A stretch of 64,000 bases of DNA. Source: Nesterenkonia muleiensis (GTDB lineage: Bacteria; Actinomycetota; Actinomycetes; Actinomycetales; Micrococcaceae). The notes beneath the pieces were generated by a model. It did not search any database and was not told the origin of the DNA. It saw nothing but the letters and a program-made list of their open reading frames with translations. The stretch is from NCBI RefSeq assembly GCF_003600155.1, contig NZ_QWLD01000056.1, positions 1-64,000 on the forward strand, read 5' to 3'. Position 1 is the first letter of the stretch. Every line of letters starts with the position of its first letter. Below, in pieces: positions 7,478 through 16,689 of this stretch. The position numbers and the translations under genes are program-made.

Positions 7478-8418
7478 GTGTTGCTGGCCATGAGGTTGTT
7501 GACGTTGTCCCCGCGCAAGGCGATCATGCCATTCACGCACTTCTTGATTCGGTCGTGACCGCATTGCGGTCCGAGGGGAACAGCACCGTCCGCTATGTTC
7601 GCAACCCGCCGATTGTGCCGGTGCGGGAGAACTATGACCGCCTCGGCTATGACTCGCGTGACGTCACACGAGACCGCCGATACACCCGTTATCTGAGCCC
7701 GACGGTGATGCTCCGCAGTCACACTGGTGCAGAGCTTCCGAGAGCCCTCGAAGACTATGCCGGAGGAACGAGTGTCGATGAGCTCATCGTGGCCCCGGGG
7801 TTGGTCTACCGGCGCGACGCTGTTGATCGCAGTCATGTCGGCGAGCCGCACCAGGTCGATCTCTGGCGCATCCGTAGCGTTTCGGACACCGAGGACGGAG
7901 ACATGCTGAGGATGATCGGAGGTCTCGTTGAGGCGGTACTTCCTGGGGCGGAGTGGAAGGTGACTGATGCCGAGCACCCCTACACGGCTGGTGGTCGGCG
8001 GATCGACGTGCTCCACGAGGGAACTCGGCTGCCGCTCACCGAGCTGTCACTGCGGGCGATCACCCGGCTTGAAGTGATTCGCCCCTTGAGACTGGTGTCC
8101 TACCGCAGCGCCGGGCTCGGCCGCTTCGGCCTGCACCCGCGGGACCTCACCGACACTCTGGCCGATGAGTACCCGCGGACGGTCACCTGGGCGGAGGCCG
8201 CCTGGGAGTATGGCGCCGACGGCGTGGCGTACCTGTGCCGGCACTTCAACGGGAAGACCGCCTACTGCCTGTTCGGAGCCGACCACAGCAAGACTCTGAA
8301 GGCGCAGCAGGGCTGGCCGCCCCGGCGCCATCCCACCCTGCTGCAGTGGGACCGGGACTGGCTCGTCGAGGTCGCAGCCCAAGTGGGTGTCCACATCGAC
8401 ATCACCAGTTGGCGATGA
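7478..8418 (+). pseudogene. Chimeric relic: class II aaRS-like fragment fused to RES C-terminal half
   Basis: An open frame runs from the relE stop to 8418; the first usable start is GTG 7555, but homologous-looking protein (HEVVDVVPAQGDHAIHALLD) is already encoded from 7477, so the 5' end is missing. Residues up to about 156 (counting from 7555) resemble a PheS-like class II tRNA-synthetase core: MLRSHTGAELPRAL, APGLVYRRDAVDRSH and GEPHQVDLWRI are the motif-2 neighbourhood. From about nt 8023 the protein switches to the back half of a RES domain (GLGRFGLHPRDLTDTLADEYP, RHFNGKTAYCLFG), aligning with the intact toxin at 4695-5339. The RES Arg, Tyr and Glu are absent and its Ser is Gly, so no RES activity is expected. 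Confidence 0.7.
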
Positions 8419-8612
8419 TGAATGACCCCACAATCCGGGCAGAGGTCAAGCGGCAGATGCGCGTGATCGAACAGGCCGACCAGGAGGACGATGTCATGGA
8501 CTGGAGCGGATCTGTGCGCGCTGATTGGGGGGGCGTGGAACGACGAGTGAAGCGGGGCGATCTCCGGGCTCTGGAGAGGCTGTTGCTGCCAGTTCGGGGT
8601 GTCTGCCGGTGA
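8415..8612 (+). CDS. Small hypothetical protein
   Basis: A 65-66 aa frame starts at an ATG overlapping the stop of the RES relic (ATGATGA) and continues MNDPTIRAEVKRQMRVIEQADQEDD. It is charged with no recognisable domain. It may be a remnant or a chance frame between the RES relic and the Wadjet genes. Confidence 0.3.
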   Translation: MMNDPTIRAEVKRQMRVIEQADQEDDVMDWSGSVRADWGGVERRVKRGDLRALERLLLPVRGVCR

Positions 8613-8644
8613 ATCATCTCCTGACTGAGCTGTAGTCTGGCCAG

Positions 8645-9682
8645 ATGGCAGTAGTGCGGGATTCGCTGGGTGCGCAGAGGCTGATCGAGGACCATCCCGC
8701 CCTGAGCCTGCTGCGATCGCAGAACGCGCCGGTCGCGGTGGCCATTCTGGGTGAGCACCTGGCCGGTGAGCGAAGGCAGATGCCCGCCGCCGACCTCTTT
8801 GAAGCCGTTGAGGCAGATCTCACCGAGCTTCGCGACACCGGCCAGTTCGACCTCCCCCAGACCGCAGTGCAGTACGTCCGCTCCTGGCTGACCCAGGGGT
8901 TCCTCATCCGCCGCTCTGGTGAGACTCGGCAGGAGGTCTACGCGCTCTCCGACGGTGCCCTGGGAGCCATCAGGTTCATCCAGGAGCTGGGCACCCCGCG
9001 CACCAGTGTGACCGAATCCCGCCTGTCCACCATCGTGGACCGGGTACACCGGCTGGCTGTGGACACCGACCCGGACATCACCCGCCGGGTGGAGGCCCTC
9101 AGGGAAGAGCGGCGCAAGCTGGACGAACGCATCGCCGCACTGGAGGCCGGTGAGATCGAGACGATGCCTGAACACGCTGCCGCCGAACAGGCCACAGATA
9201 TCCTGGCCCTGGCTTCGGAGCTTCCCGAAGACTTCGCCCGGCTGCGCACCGAGCTGGAGGAGATCAACCGCCGGTTGCGCGCTAAGCTCATCGAGGAGCC
9301 GGCCTCCCGCGGCACTGTGCTGGAAGACATCTTCCGCGGCGTTGACCTGCTCCAAGAGTCTGATGCGGGGAAGTCCTTCACCGCTTTCTACACGCTCATT
9401 CTGGACCCCGAGCGCACCGCGGCCCTGGAGGACTATGTGGGCGGCATCGTGCTGGTCACCTCCCCAGATGGGAGGTACTCCTACCTCTCACCGGTGAGCA
9501 TCGACGACGACAGGCTGGCAGCCGGCCGGCAGGCACAGAATGCGCCGGAGGACGGTGCCACTGAACAGGCCGACCCTGAGTCAACGGATTCTGGGCAGAA
9601 CGGCCGGGCCGCCGATGAGACCGACACCACGGAGACTGAGTCCGGGGACAGTGAGCACCAGGCACTGTTCGAGGTGAACTGA
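8645..9682 (+). CDS. jetA: Shortened Wadjet JetA (DUF3375), possible jetA-jetC fusion
   Basis: The first ~260 residues match DUF3375/JetA, the kleisin-like subunit of the Wadjet plasmid-defence condensin: ALSLLRSQNAPVAVAIL, a winged-helix region (YVRSWLTQGFLIRR), a coiled coil (about 145-215), and SRGTVLEDIFRGVDLLQESDAGKSFTAF. Family members are usually about 480 aa; this one is 345 aa. From about residue 263 (nt ~9434) the sequence becomes YVGGIVLVTSPDGRYSY followed by a low-complexity acidic tail, which looks more like the extreme C terminus of the SMC-like JetC than JetA. The stop overlaps jetD (TGATG), the junction expected between jetC and jetD. I infer one deletion from within jetA across jetB to the end of jetC. 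Confidence 0.75.
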   Translation: MAVVRDSLGAQRLIEDHPALSLLRSQNAPVAVAILGEHLAGERRQMPAADLFEAVEADLTELRDTGQFDLPQTAVQYVRSWLTQGFLIRRSGETRQEVYALSDGALGAIRFIQELGTPRTSVTESRLSTIVDRVHRLAVDTDPDITRRVEALREERRKLDERIAALEAGEIETMPEHAAAEQATDILALASELPEDFARLRTELEEINRRLRAKLIEEPASRGTVLEDIFRGVDLLQESDAGKSFTAFYTLILDPERTAALEDYVGGIVLVTSPDGRYSYLSPVSIDDDRLAAGRQAQNAPEDGATEQADPESTDSGQNGRAADETDTTETESGDSEHQALFEVN

Positions 9683-10875
9683 TGGTCACCCCGGAGGACG
9701 CCGCAGAGCGGATCGGACGGCTCTACGAACGCAAGCACCCCGAATGGGCGGTGGCCGGGGCAGCCGAACCTGTGGTCGACATCCCCCTGCACCCGCCGAC
9801 CCAGGAGCAGGTGCTCGCCGAGACCACGTCCGCGGCAGACTGGATCGCCGCCTGGCGGCGGGCCGAACGCGGGCTCGGCGACGGTGGACGAGTGATCTGG
9901 GAGACCCGCCAGTGGGCCAGCGCGGGATCCCAGCGCATGCCGGTGCGGCTGGTGCTCGCCGAACCCTACGACGCCGCCGGGTTCATCAGACGCAAAGGGC
10001 ACTGGCAGGCCGCAGAATCACGCACCGCTGAGCTGGCCGGACTGCTCGGTGTCCACGGCGCGGCCCCGGGCAGCGCCCTGGTGGAGACGGTGCAGGAGGC
10101 CCTGCGGCGGCGGGTCAAACGGATCGCAGATCTGGACCAGGCCGAATACCTCCGGGTCCGCGAGGCCCTGGTCTGGCTGCTGCAGAACCCGCAACCGGGG
10201 ATCTACCCGCGCCAGATGCCCATCCGTGGGGTGGACAGCAAATGGCTGGAGAGGCACTCCGCCCTGGTGGAGCCGCTCTACGCCAGCGCTTCCGGACGTC
10301 CCTCGCTGGGCCTGCTCACACCCCCAGGGCTGATGCGGCTGCGGTTCCTGGACCCAGCGCTGGCACCCGGCGGGATCACCGATCTCAGCTCCCCGCCTCA
10401 GGAGCTGGACCGGCTGGCAGAGCAGATGTGGGAGCTGCGGGCGGTGCTGGTGGTGGAGAACCTCCAGACCCTGCTGGCACTGCCGCGGTGGGACGGCGTC
10501 GTCGCCATCCACAACTCCGGGTATGCCGTCAAAGCCCTGGCCAGCATCGACTGGCTGCACCAGGCGCAGATCCTCTACTGGGGCGATCTGGACGTCGACG
10601 GATTCCAGATGCTGTCCATGATCCGCCAGAGGCTCCCGCAGACCACCTCAGCTCTGATGGACCGCGCCACGCTCAAGGCACACCTGGACCTGGCCGGTCC
10701 TGACCGCAAAGACGCGCCACGGGCCATTCCGGAGCACCTGACTGGAGCGGAGCGGGACGGGTTCGCCGCGCTGGCCGACCACGGCGGGATCAGGCTGGAG
10801 CAGGAGAGGATCCCCTGGGAGTACGCCCTGGAGCGGCTGAACCAGGCGCTGCCGGGGGAAGCGGGGCTCAGCTGA
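9682..10875 (+). CDS. jetD: Wadjet JetD (DUF3322/DUF2220, Toprim-like)
   Basis: This encodes a 397-aa JetD, the topoisomerase VI-like nuclease subunit that cuts plasmid DNA in Wadjet. Seen in order: N-terminal DUF3322 region; MPIRGVDSKWLERH (about 176-189), a hallmark of the family; VVVENLQTLL (about 256-265); ILYWGDLDVDGFQML with the acidic Toprim-type DxD (about 296-310); and a C-terminal QERIPWEYALERL. It looks full length and intact, but its partners JetB and JetC are not encoded nearby. Its last bases overlap the end of the convergent mrpE gene by 8 nt. Confidence 0.85.
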   Translation: MVTPEDAAERIGRLYERKHPEWAVAGAAEPVVDIPLHPPTQEQVLAETTSAADWIAAWRRAERGLGDGGRVIWETRQWASAGSQRMPVRLVLAEPYDAAGFIRRKGHWQAAESRTAELAGLLGVHGAAPGSALVETVQEALRRRVKRIADLDQAEYLRVREALVWLLQNPQPGIYPRQMPIRGVDSKWLERHSALVEPLYASASGRPSLGLLTPPGLMRLRFLDPALAPGGITDLSSPPQELDRLAEQMWELRAVLVVENLQTLLALPRWDGVVAIHNSGYAVKALASIDWLHQAQILYWGDLDVDGFQMLSMIRQRLPQTTSALMDRATLKAHLDLAGPDRKDAPRAIPEHLTGAERDGFAALADHGGIRLEQERIPWEYALERLNQALPGEAGLS

Positions 10876-11413
10876 AGGCAAGGGCGGCCCGGCGCTGCAG
10901 CTGGCGCCACTGCTGCGCCGGACCCAGGGCGGTGGAGAGGGTATGGAGCTCCACCACCTCGGCCGCTGTCTCAGCGGTGCCGGAGTCACTGTGTTGGTGC
11001 GGCTCGCGCCGAATCGGCCCGCGTTGAATCATCGAGCCGGGCATCAGGTTCATCATCAGCATCGCCAGCTGCCGGGCAGGACTCTCGGGCAGCTCCACGA
11101 CGGCGACGACGACCTCGGGGGAAATATCCGGAACACGCCGCAGTGCCCGGATGGCCACATCGGCACCTCCCTTGGCCGACTGCCAGAGGAACCACCCGGC
11201 CAGTGCAGCGAAGAACCACACCCGGCGCGGCCAACGGCGAGGATCAGGCACACCGCGCGGTGGCAGCAGGCCCAGGCTCAGCGCGGTGGACGCCGCTACA
11301 GAGAACGCACCGTAGACGGCATAGCCGGCCGACCAGCCGGCGAAGAACACCCAGATCAGACCCAGCACAACGGCCCGCAGGCCGGCTGCGACCACCCACC
11401 TCACCCCCACCAC
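10868..11413 (-). CDS. mrpE: Mrp/Mnh antiporter subunit E
   Basis: This is the last gene of the minus-strand antiporter operon. The 181-aa protein has two to three N-terminal membrane segments (WVVAAGLRAVVLGLIWVFFA, YAVYGAFSVAASTALSLGLL, VWFFAALAGWFLWQSA), then the cytoplasmic domain with RALRRVPDISPEVV, VVELPESPARQLAMLMMNLMPGS, as in MrpE/MnhE. The C-terminal tail (about 140-181) is longer than usual and hydrophilic. It overlaps the upstream gene by 13 nt. Confidence 0.85.
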   Translation of the reverse strand: MVGVRWVVAAGLRAVVLGLIWVFFAGWSAGYAVYGAFSVAASTALSLGLLPPRGVPDPRRWPRRVWFFAALAGWFLWQSAKGGADVAIRALRRVPDISPEVVVAVVELPESPARQLAMLMMNLMPGSMIQRGPIRREPHQHSDSGTAETAAEVVELHTLSTALGPAQQWRQLQRRAALAFS

Positions 11414-13383
11414 CTCCAGATCAGCACAGTAGCGGCAGCAGCCAGCACGACGACGATCACAGCTCCGCTGCCCTCCCAGGCGGCGAGCCTGCGCTCACCG
11501 GAAGCGGCGGTATCGCGGATTGTGCCGGCCAGCGCGGAGGCGGCATCAGCTGCCCGGGAGCCTGCGGACTCAGTCGCCTCGTGCACCCGGGAGGCGGCAC
11601 TGCCCCCGGTGCGGTAGGTCCGTACGGCCAGGGACTCCTCGGCCCCGATCAGATCCCCCGGCTTGACCAGCTCACCATCGGCCCGCAGCCACGAGGGCAG
11701 TTTTCTCCGTGCGGCCAGGCGCCAGATGACGATACCCAGCAGAAACCCCAGCAGCACCGGCCAGGTGGCGTCCCACAACGCACCGGCAGTCCAGCTGAAC
11801 TCCTCGGCACCGGCGATCCAGTGCTGGCCGATCAGCCAGGGCACCACGATGCCTGCCACACATACCGCCAGCCAGGAGAGCAGTAGGCCGTCTAGCGCCG
11901 GCCAACCCTCAATCGTCTCGGAAGACTCCGAGCGAGCCCGGGTCTTCACTCGGCTCAATCGGGTCGCACCGTCGGGCCGGCGGCGGGGCTGGAGCTCGGT
12001 CTGACGCACGACGAAGGCGAAACGGATCAGCAGCAGAGTCGAGCCGGTGGCCACCAGCGGAAGGATCTGATCCAGCCCCAGGCCCAGCACGCTGATGCCC
12101 TCCACTGCTTCCTTGGACACGTACTTGCCGTAGGCCCCCGAGGTCAGCGGGGCCCCGGCGACTGCCAGTCCGGCACCCGCCATCCCGATCAGCACCACCA
12201 CCCCGGTGGGGCCGCGGCCATAGTGCTTGACCACCGGCACCCCCAAAAACAGCGCACCCTTGGCCAGCCCGTGGTGGACCGCATAGACCACTGCCGCACT
12301 CGCAGTGACCCCCGCCAGCTCCGGGACCAGCATCCCGGCCGCCACCAGGCAGGTGATGAAGCCCATCTGGGAGATCGTCGAGTACGCCAGCACCACCTTC
12401 GGGTCGCTCTGCAGCACACCGATGACCACCGCGGCAAAGGCGCCCACCAGGGCTAGAGTCAGCAGAGTGTTGCCGGCTGTGGTCAGCGCAGCGCCATCGC
12501 CGGTGGGGAGAAAGCGCAGCCAGCCGACCAGGCCGGCTTTGACCATCGCCCCGGAGAGCACCGCCGAGGCCGCCGGCGGAGCGGCAGGGTGGGCCAGCGG
12601 CAGCCACACATGCAGCGGAACGGTGCCGGCCTTGACGCCGAAGCCCACTAACAGCAGGGTCACGATCAGCCCAGTGTGTGGGGAAGCCGCAATGGCCTCC
12701 GGCGCATCAGCAATCAGAAAGGGGGCTGCCGCGAACGATTGAGCCGAGTGAGGCGAAAGCTCGCTTTCGCCTCCGAGGCGATTGAGGGAGGGCAGGGCTG
12801 CTGCGGCAAGCAGCAGCCCTGCCAGGATCGCGGTTTCAGAGATCACCGACATCACCAGGTAGATCCGGGTGGCCCGGCGTGCGGCCTGATGCCGGTAATG
12901 GATGACCAGCCCGGCGGCTGAGAAGCTCAGCACGGCGAAGGCCAGGTAGAAGCTCACCGCATCGGCGGCCAGATAGACGCCGATATTGCCGGTGAAGCAG
13001 ACCATCAAAAAGGCGCTCAGCGCACCGGAGCCCCGTTCAGCGTCTCTGAGCTTGACCCAGGTGACCGCCATCAGGGCGGCTCCGTAGAGCAGCACCGCGA
13101 TCAGCGTCAGCGCACGGGCGGTGGCATCCATGGCGAAGACCGAGCCGAAGAGCAGCCAGGGGACTTCCAGCTCAGTGCCTTCGCCGGTGAGGGCCAGCAG
13201 CCCCGCCGGCAGCACCGTCAGCGGTGAGGCGATCGCGGTGCCGCGGCGCAGCCGGTGGGCTCGCTGCGGGCCGAGCACTCCGGCCAGGGCGATGACGGCC
13301 ACTGCCGCCAGAGGCACGCAGAGGCTCAGCGTCATGAGAACCGGGGCAACCAGCGCCGGTGCAGCAGAAGAGGTCTCCATCAT
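11401..13383 (-). CDS. MrpA/NuoL-like proton-translocating subunit
   Basis: This encodes a 660-aa polytopic protein of the proton-conducting transporter family shared by Mrp and complex I. The core includes FGVKAGTVPLHVWLPLAHPAAPPAASAVLSG (the lysine and Pro-His region of the antiporter helices TM7-8) and VVLAYSTISQMGF (TM10-12 region). It has a long C-terminal extension (about residues 465-660) with extra membrane helices, a stretch predicted to be helical and Ala/Ser-rich, and a last TM near the end. The start ATG at 13383 overlaps the upstream stop (TGATG); the frame is open further but lacks support. It lacks the MrpA DUF4040 C terminus, which is encoded separately at 16686-17741. Confidence 0.8.
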   Translation of the reverse strand: MMETSSAAPALVAPVLMTLSLCVPLAAVAVIALAGVLGPQRAHRLRRGTAIASPLTVLPAGLLALTGEGTELEVPWLLFGSVFAMDATARALTLIAVLLYGAALMAVTWVKLRDAERGSGALSAFLMVCFTGNIGVYLAADAVSFYLAFAVLSFSAAGLVIHYRHQAARRATRIYLVMSVISETAILAGLLLAAAALPSLNRLGGESELSPHSAQSFAAAPFLIADAPEAIAASPHTGLIVTLLLVGFGVKAGTVPLHVWLPLAHPAAPPAASAVLSGAMVKAGLVGWLRFLPTGDGAALTTAGNTLLTLALVGAFAAVVIGVLQSDPKVVLAYSTISQMGFITCLVAAGMLVPELAGVTASAAVVYAVHHGLAKGALFLGVPVVKHYGRGPTGVVVLIGMAGAGLAVAGAPLTSGAYGKYVSKEAVEGISVLGLGLDQILPLVATGSTLLLIRFAFVVRQTELQPRRRPDGATRLSRVKTRARSESSETIEGWPALDGLLLSWLAVCVAGIVVPWLIGQHWIAGAEEFSWTAGALWDATWPVLLGFLLGIVIWRLAARRKLPSWLRADGELVKPGDLIGAEESLAVRTYRTGGSAASRVHEATESAGSRAADAASALAGTIRDTAASGERRLAAWEGSGAVIVVVLAAAATVLIWRWWG

Positions 13384-14921
13384 CAGCCGAAGACCCCCTC
13401 GGAGATGAACCGGGCGATCTCCAGCGGGGCGAACCACACCGAGGCGGCCAACCCCGCCAACAGGGTGAAGCCGGCGGTGCACAGGGTGGGCGCCAGCAGC
13501 GCCAGCGGCTCCCGGGCCGGGGTGCCGCTGTGGGCGTGGTGGGTGGCGTCGTCGTGCTCATCCTGCTGCGACGCACCGAACCAGAGGTTGTAGACCATGG
13601 GCAGGAAGTAGGCGGCGTTGAGCAGTGAGGAGACCACCAGCACCCCCAGCACCCACGGGTGCGGCGAGTCCAGGGCCCCCAGCCCCAGCTGCCATTTGGA
13701 GACGAACCCGGCCGTCGGCGGCAGCCCGATCATCCCGAAGGCGCCCACGGTGAACGCCGCGGAGGACCAGGGCATGCGCCGGCCCGCACCGCGCAGATCG
13801 GAGATCTTATGCGCCCCCAGCACCTCGGCGAACAGCCCCGCGCAGAAGAACAGGGTGATCTTCATGATCCCCTGGTGCACCAGGTGCACCATGCCGCCGG
13901 CGGTGCCCGCCATGGAGAACATGGTCACCCCCAGCACCACATAGCTGACCTGGGAGACCGTGGAGAATGCCAGCCGGCGCTTGATCTCCTGCTGGCGCAG
14001 CGCCTGGTAGGAGCCGTAGATCACGGTGACGGAGGCTGCCACCAGCAGCGGAGTCAGCACCCCCAGCTGCCAGGCCACCTCGATGCCGTAGACATCGTCG
14101 ACCAGCCGGACGATGCCGAACACCCCTGCCTTGACCACGGCCACCGCATGCAACAGTGCTGAGACCGGGGCCGGAGCCACCATGGCGGTGGGCAGCCATC
14201 CGTGCAGCGGAACGATCGCCGACTTCACCGCCATGCCCCCGGCCAGCAGTATGAAGATCATCACTGCCGTGCCGGGGCTGGAGGTCGCGAGTTCGGCCAC
14301 CCCAGAAGCCCCGCCTTCGGCGAAGTCCACCGGCCCGGCGGTCATAGTCAGCCACACCACCCCCAGCAGCACCGCCACACCGCCGCCGAGGGCATAGCGC
14401 AGGTAGATCCGGGCCGCTTGCAGCGACTTCGCGTTACCCCAGTGGGCCACCAGCGGATAGGTCACCAGGGTCAGCAGCTCATAGAAGACCAGGAAGGTCA
14501 GCAGATTCCCAGCGAAGCTGATGCCCACCGTGGCGGTCACACACAGGCTGAAGAACCCGAAGAACCGGCTCTGGTGCGGCTTCCCCTTGAGGTAGCCGAT
14601 CGCATAGATCGTGGTCAGCAGCCACAGGATCGACGACAGTCCGGCGAAGAACAGCGCCAACGGGTCCACCCGCAGCACCAGGTCGATCCCCGGCAAGAAC
14701 GGGGCGGCGAACTCTGGGCGCAGACCCTCGCCGACGACCCCGGGCACCAGGGCGGCGATCAGCAGCACCTTGATCGCCGCGGCCACCAGGTTCACCCAGG
14801 AGCGGGCGCGCACCCTGCGCTCAGCCATCGGGAAGATCAGCACCGCCGCGGTCAGTGACAGTGCCACCATCACCACCGGGACCACCGGCAGCGCAGCAGA
14901 GGGAAACAGGTCGCTCACCAC
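13383..14921 (-). CDS. MrpD-like antiporter subunit
   Basis: This encodes 512 aa with about 14 predicted membrane helices, homologous to NuoM/NuoN and MrpD. It carries the conserved glutamate helix FLVFYELLTLVTYPLV, the lysine helix GGMAVKSAIVPLHGWLPTAMVAPAPVSA, and KRRLAFSTVSQVSYV. These are the proton-path residues of the family. It overlaps mrpD upstream by 7 nt and the next gene by 1 nt, so translation is tightly coupled. Confidence 0.85.
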   Translation of the reverse strand: MVSDLFPSAALPVVPVVMVALSLTAAVLIFPMAERRVRARSWVNLVAAAIKVLLIAALVPGVVGEGLRPEFAAPFLPGIDLVLRVDPLALFFAGLSSILWLLTTIYAIGYLKGKPHQSRFFGFFSLCVTATVGISFAGNLLTFLVFYELLTLVTYPLVAHWGNAKSLQAARIYLRYALGGGVAVLLGVVWLTMTAGPVDFAEGGASGVAELATSSPGTAVMIFILLAGGMAVKSAIVPLHGWLPTAMVAPAPVSALLHAVAVVKAGVFGIVRLVDDVYGIEVAWQLGVLTPLLVAASVTVIYGSYQALRQQEIKRRLAFSTVSQVSYVVLGVTMFSMAGTAGGMVHLVHQGIMKITLFFCAGLFAEVLGAHKISDLRGAGRRMPWSSAAFTVGAFGMIGLPPTAGFVSKWQLGLGALDSPHPWVLGVLVVSSLLNAAYFLPMVYNLWFGASQQDEHDDATHHAHSGTPAREPLALLAPTLCTAGFTLLAGLAASVWFAPLEIARFISEGVFG

Positions 14922-16384
14922 GGGGCTCCCACCTCCAGCGCCTCAGCGATCAGCACCCCGCCGAAGCCGGTGACCAGGGTCAGCGCACCCAGGCCGATCA
15001 CGCACAGCCCCGGCACGGAGCGGTAGTTGCGGGAGATGCGGGCTTCACCCGGTGTGGGGGACTCCTGCAGCAGCAGCGGGGCCAGAGCCCGGACCGCATA
15101 GCCGGCCGAGAGGAGAGTGCCGGCTGCCAGCAGCACCAGGATCCACCAGTGCTCGGCAGCCACTGCCGCAGTGGCGATGTTCCATTTGCCGGTGAAGCCC
15201 AGCGAGATCGGCAGCCCGATCAGTCCCACCAGCCCCAGGCTCATCCCCATGACCGCATAGGGGTGCTGACGGCCGGCACCCCGCAGCTGCTCGATCTCAT
15301 CGGTGCCGTAGGCCTCCTTGAGGTATCCGGCTCCCAGGAACAGGCCAGCCTTGGCGATCCCGTGCCCCAGGGCCAGGGCGACGATCCCGATGAATGCACC
15401 TTCGGCGGCGTCCTCCTCCAGAAGCAGCGGGAAGGCCACAAACCAGTAGCCCACCTGGGCGACGGTCGAATAGGCCGCCAGCGGCTTCAGCGCGCTCTGC
15501 CGCAGCGCCATCACCGAGCCGATGAGCACCGCAGCCGCACCGAAGGCCCCCAGGCCCCAGGCCAGCGGAGCCAGAGCGGAGAGGGCACCGGAGGAGTCCG
15601 TCAGCCACAGCCAGCAGCGCAGCAGCACGAAGAGTGCGGCCTTGATCACCAGCCCGGAGAGCAGCGGTGAGACAGCACTGGGTGCCGAGGCGTGGGCGGG
15701 AACCAGCCAGGCGTGCATCGGCAGCAGGGCCAGCTTCATGCACAGTCCCACAGTGATCAGCGTCAGAGCCAGCAGTGCCGCAGGTGCGGCATCGGGCCGG
15801 CCGGCCAGCACCTCTGCGGCCTGGACGACGTCCAGGGTTCCGGTCACCGAGACGATCAGCCCCACACCCACCAGCAGCAGCAGTGAGCCGAGCACGGCGA
15901 TGAACAGGTACCTCAGCGCCGGCGCCCAGGATCCTCGTCCGCCCAGTGCCACCAGGGCGACCGCGGTCAGGCCCACCAGCTCCAGACCCACATAGGTGTT
16001 GAACAGGTCCCCGGAGACGAAGACCGCGTTCAACCCCGCCCAGCAGCCCAGCCACAGCGTCCAAAACGCCTGATGGGTATGCCTGCTGGCCGCGGCGAAC
16101 ACGGTGACCACGGCGCCCACCAGCGCAGTCATCCCCAGGAACAGCACCGAGAGCCCATCGGCGCGCAGGTGGATCCCCAGCGGTGCCGGATACCCGCCCA
16201 GCGCCAGTTCGGTGACCTCGCCGGCCACAGTCTGGACGGCCAGCAGCCCAGTCAGCAGCAGGACGAGCGCAGCGATGCCGACCCCCAGCGCCCGCCGTGC
16301 GGTATGCGGAAGCGCTGCGGCGAGTGCCGCGGCCAGCAGCGGGGCCAGCACCACCGCGCCGAGGCTCAGCTCAGCCGCTGTCAT
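14915..16384 (-). CDS. mrpD: Mrp/Mnh antiporter subunit D
   Basis: This encodes 489 aa, a second NuoM/N-type antiporter-like subunit with GDLFNTYVGLELVGLTAVAL (conserved glutamate), GLCMKLALLPMHAWLVPAHASAPSAVS (conserved lysine and His-Ala-Trp-Leu) and LKPLAAYSTVAQVGYWFVA. It follows mrpC with a 4-nt overlap. Two such D-type subunits plus the A-like protein give three antiporter-like channels. Confidence 0.87.
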   Translation of the reverse strand: MTAAELSLGAVVLAPLLAAALAAALPHTARRALGVGIAALVLLLTGLLAVQTVAGEVTELALGGYPAPLGIHLRADGLSVLFLGMTALVGAVVTVFAAASRHTHQAFWTLWLGCWAGLNAVFVSGDLFNTYVGLELVGLTAVALVALGGRGSWAPALRYLFIAVLGSLLLLVGVGLIVSVTGTLDVVQAAEVLAGRPDAAPAALLALTLITVGLCMKLALLPMHAWLVPAHASAPSAVSPLLSGLVIKAALFVLLRCWLWLTDSSGALSALAPLAWGLGAFGAAAVLIGSVMALRQSALKPLAAYSTVAQVGYWFVAFPLLLEEDAAEGAFIGIVALALGHGIAKAGLFLGAGYLKEAYGTDEIEQLRGAGRQHPYAVMGMSLGLVGLIGLPISLGFTGKWNIATAAVAAEHWWILVLLAAGTLLSAGYAVRALAPLLLQESPTPGEARISRNYRSVPGLCVIGLGALTLVTGFGGVLIAEALEVGAPW

Positions 16385-16689
16385 CCTCGGTCACCTCCAT
16401 CCCTGTCAGAGGGGCGGGGACCTTCGATCCTGCGGATCAGCACGGCGCCGAAACCGGTGAATGCCACGGTGATCACCAGTCCGGTGATCACCAGGGCGGA
16501 CAGCACCGGGTCGGTGGCGTCGTCGGCGCCCCCTCGCGCTCCCAGGGCCAGCAGAATCACCAGCGAACCGATGCCGACCACGTTCATCGCGATCAGCCGG
16601 GCCAGTAGATCGCGCACTAAGAGCATGCGCACCGTCCCGGCCACTGCCAAGACCGTGCCCAGCAGCAGGTAGAGCATCACCGCGCTCAT
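16381..16689 (-). CDS. mrpC: Mrp/Mnh antiporter subunit C (NuoK-like)
   Basis: This is a 102-aa three-helix protein of the NuoK/MrpC family: YLLLGTVLAVAGTVRMLLVRDLLARLIAMNVVGIGSLVILLAL, then DPVLSALVITGLVITVAFTGFGAVLI. The DPVLSALVITGLVI segment is characteristic of this subunit. It overlaps both neighbours by 4 nt. Confidence 0.87.
   Translation of the reverse strand: MSAVMLYLLLGTVLAVAGTVRMLLVRDLLARLIAMNVVGIGSLVILLALGARGGADDATDPVLSALVITGLVITVAFTGFGAVLIRRIEGPRPSDRDGGDRG

Noticed and set aside
14202-16672. Several long plus-strand frames rich in Gln/His/Arg opposite the antiporter genes
   Set aside because: They are antisense to membrane-protein genes with clear motifs; the repetitive Gln/His composition comes from reversing Leu/Ala-rich codons.
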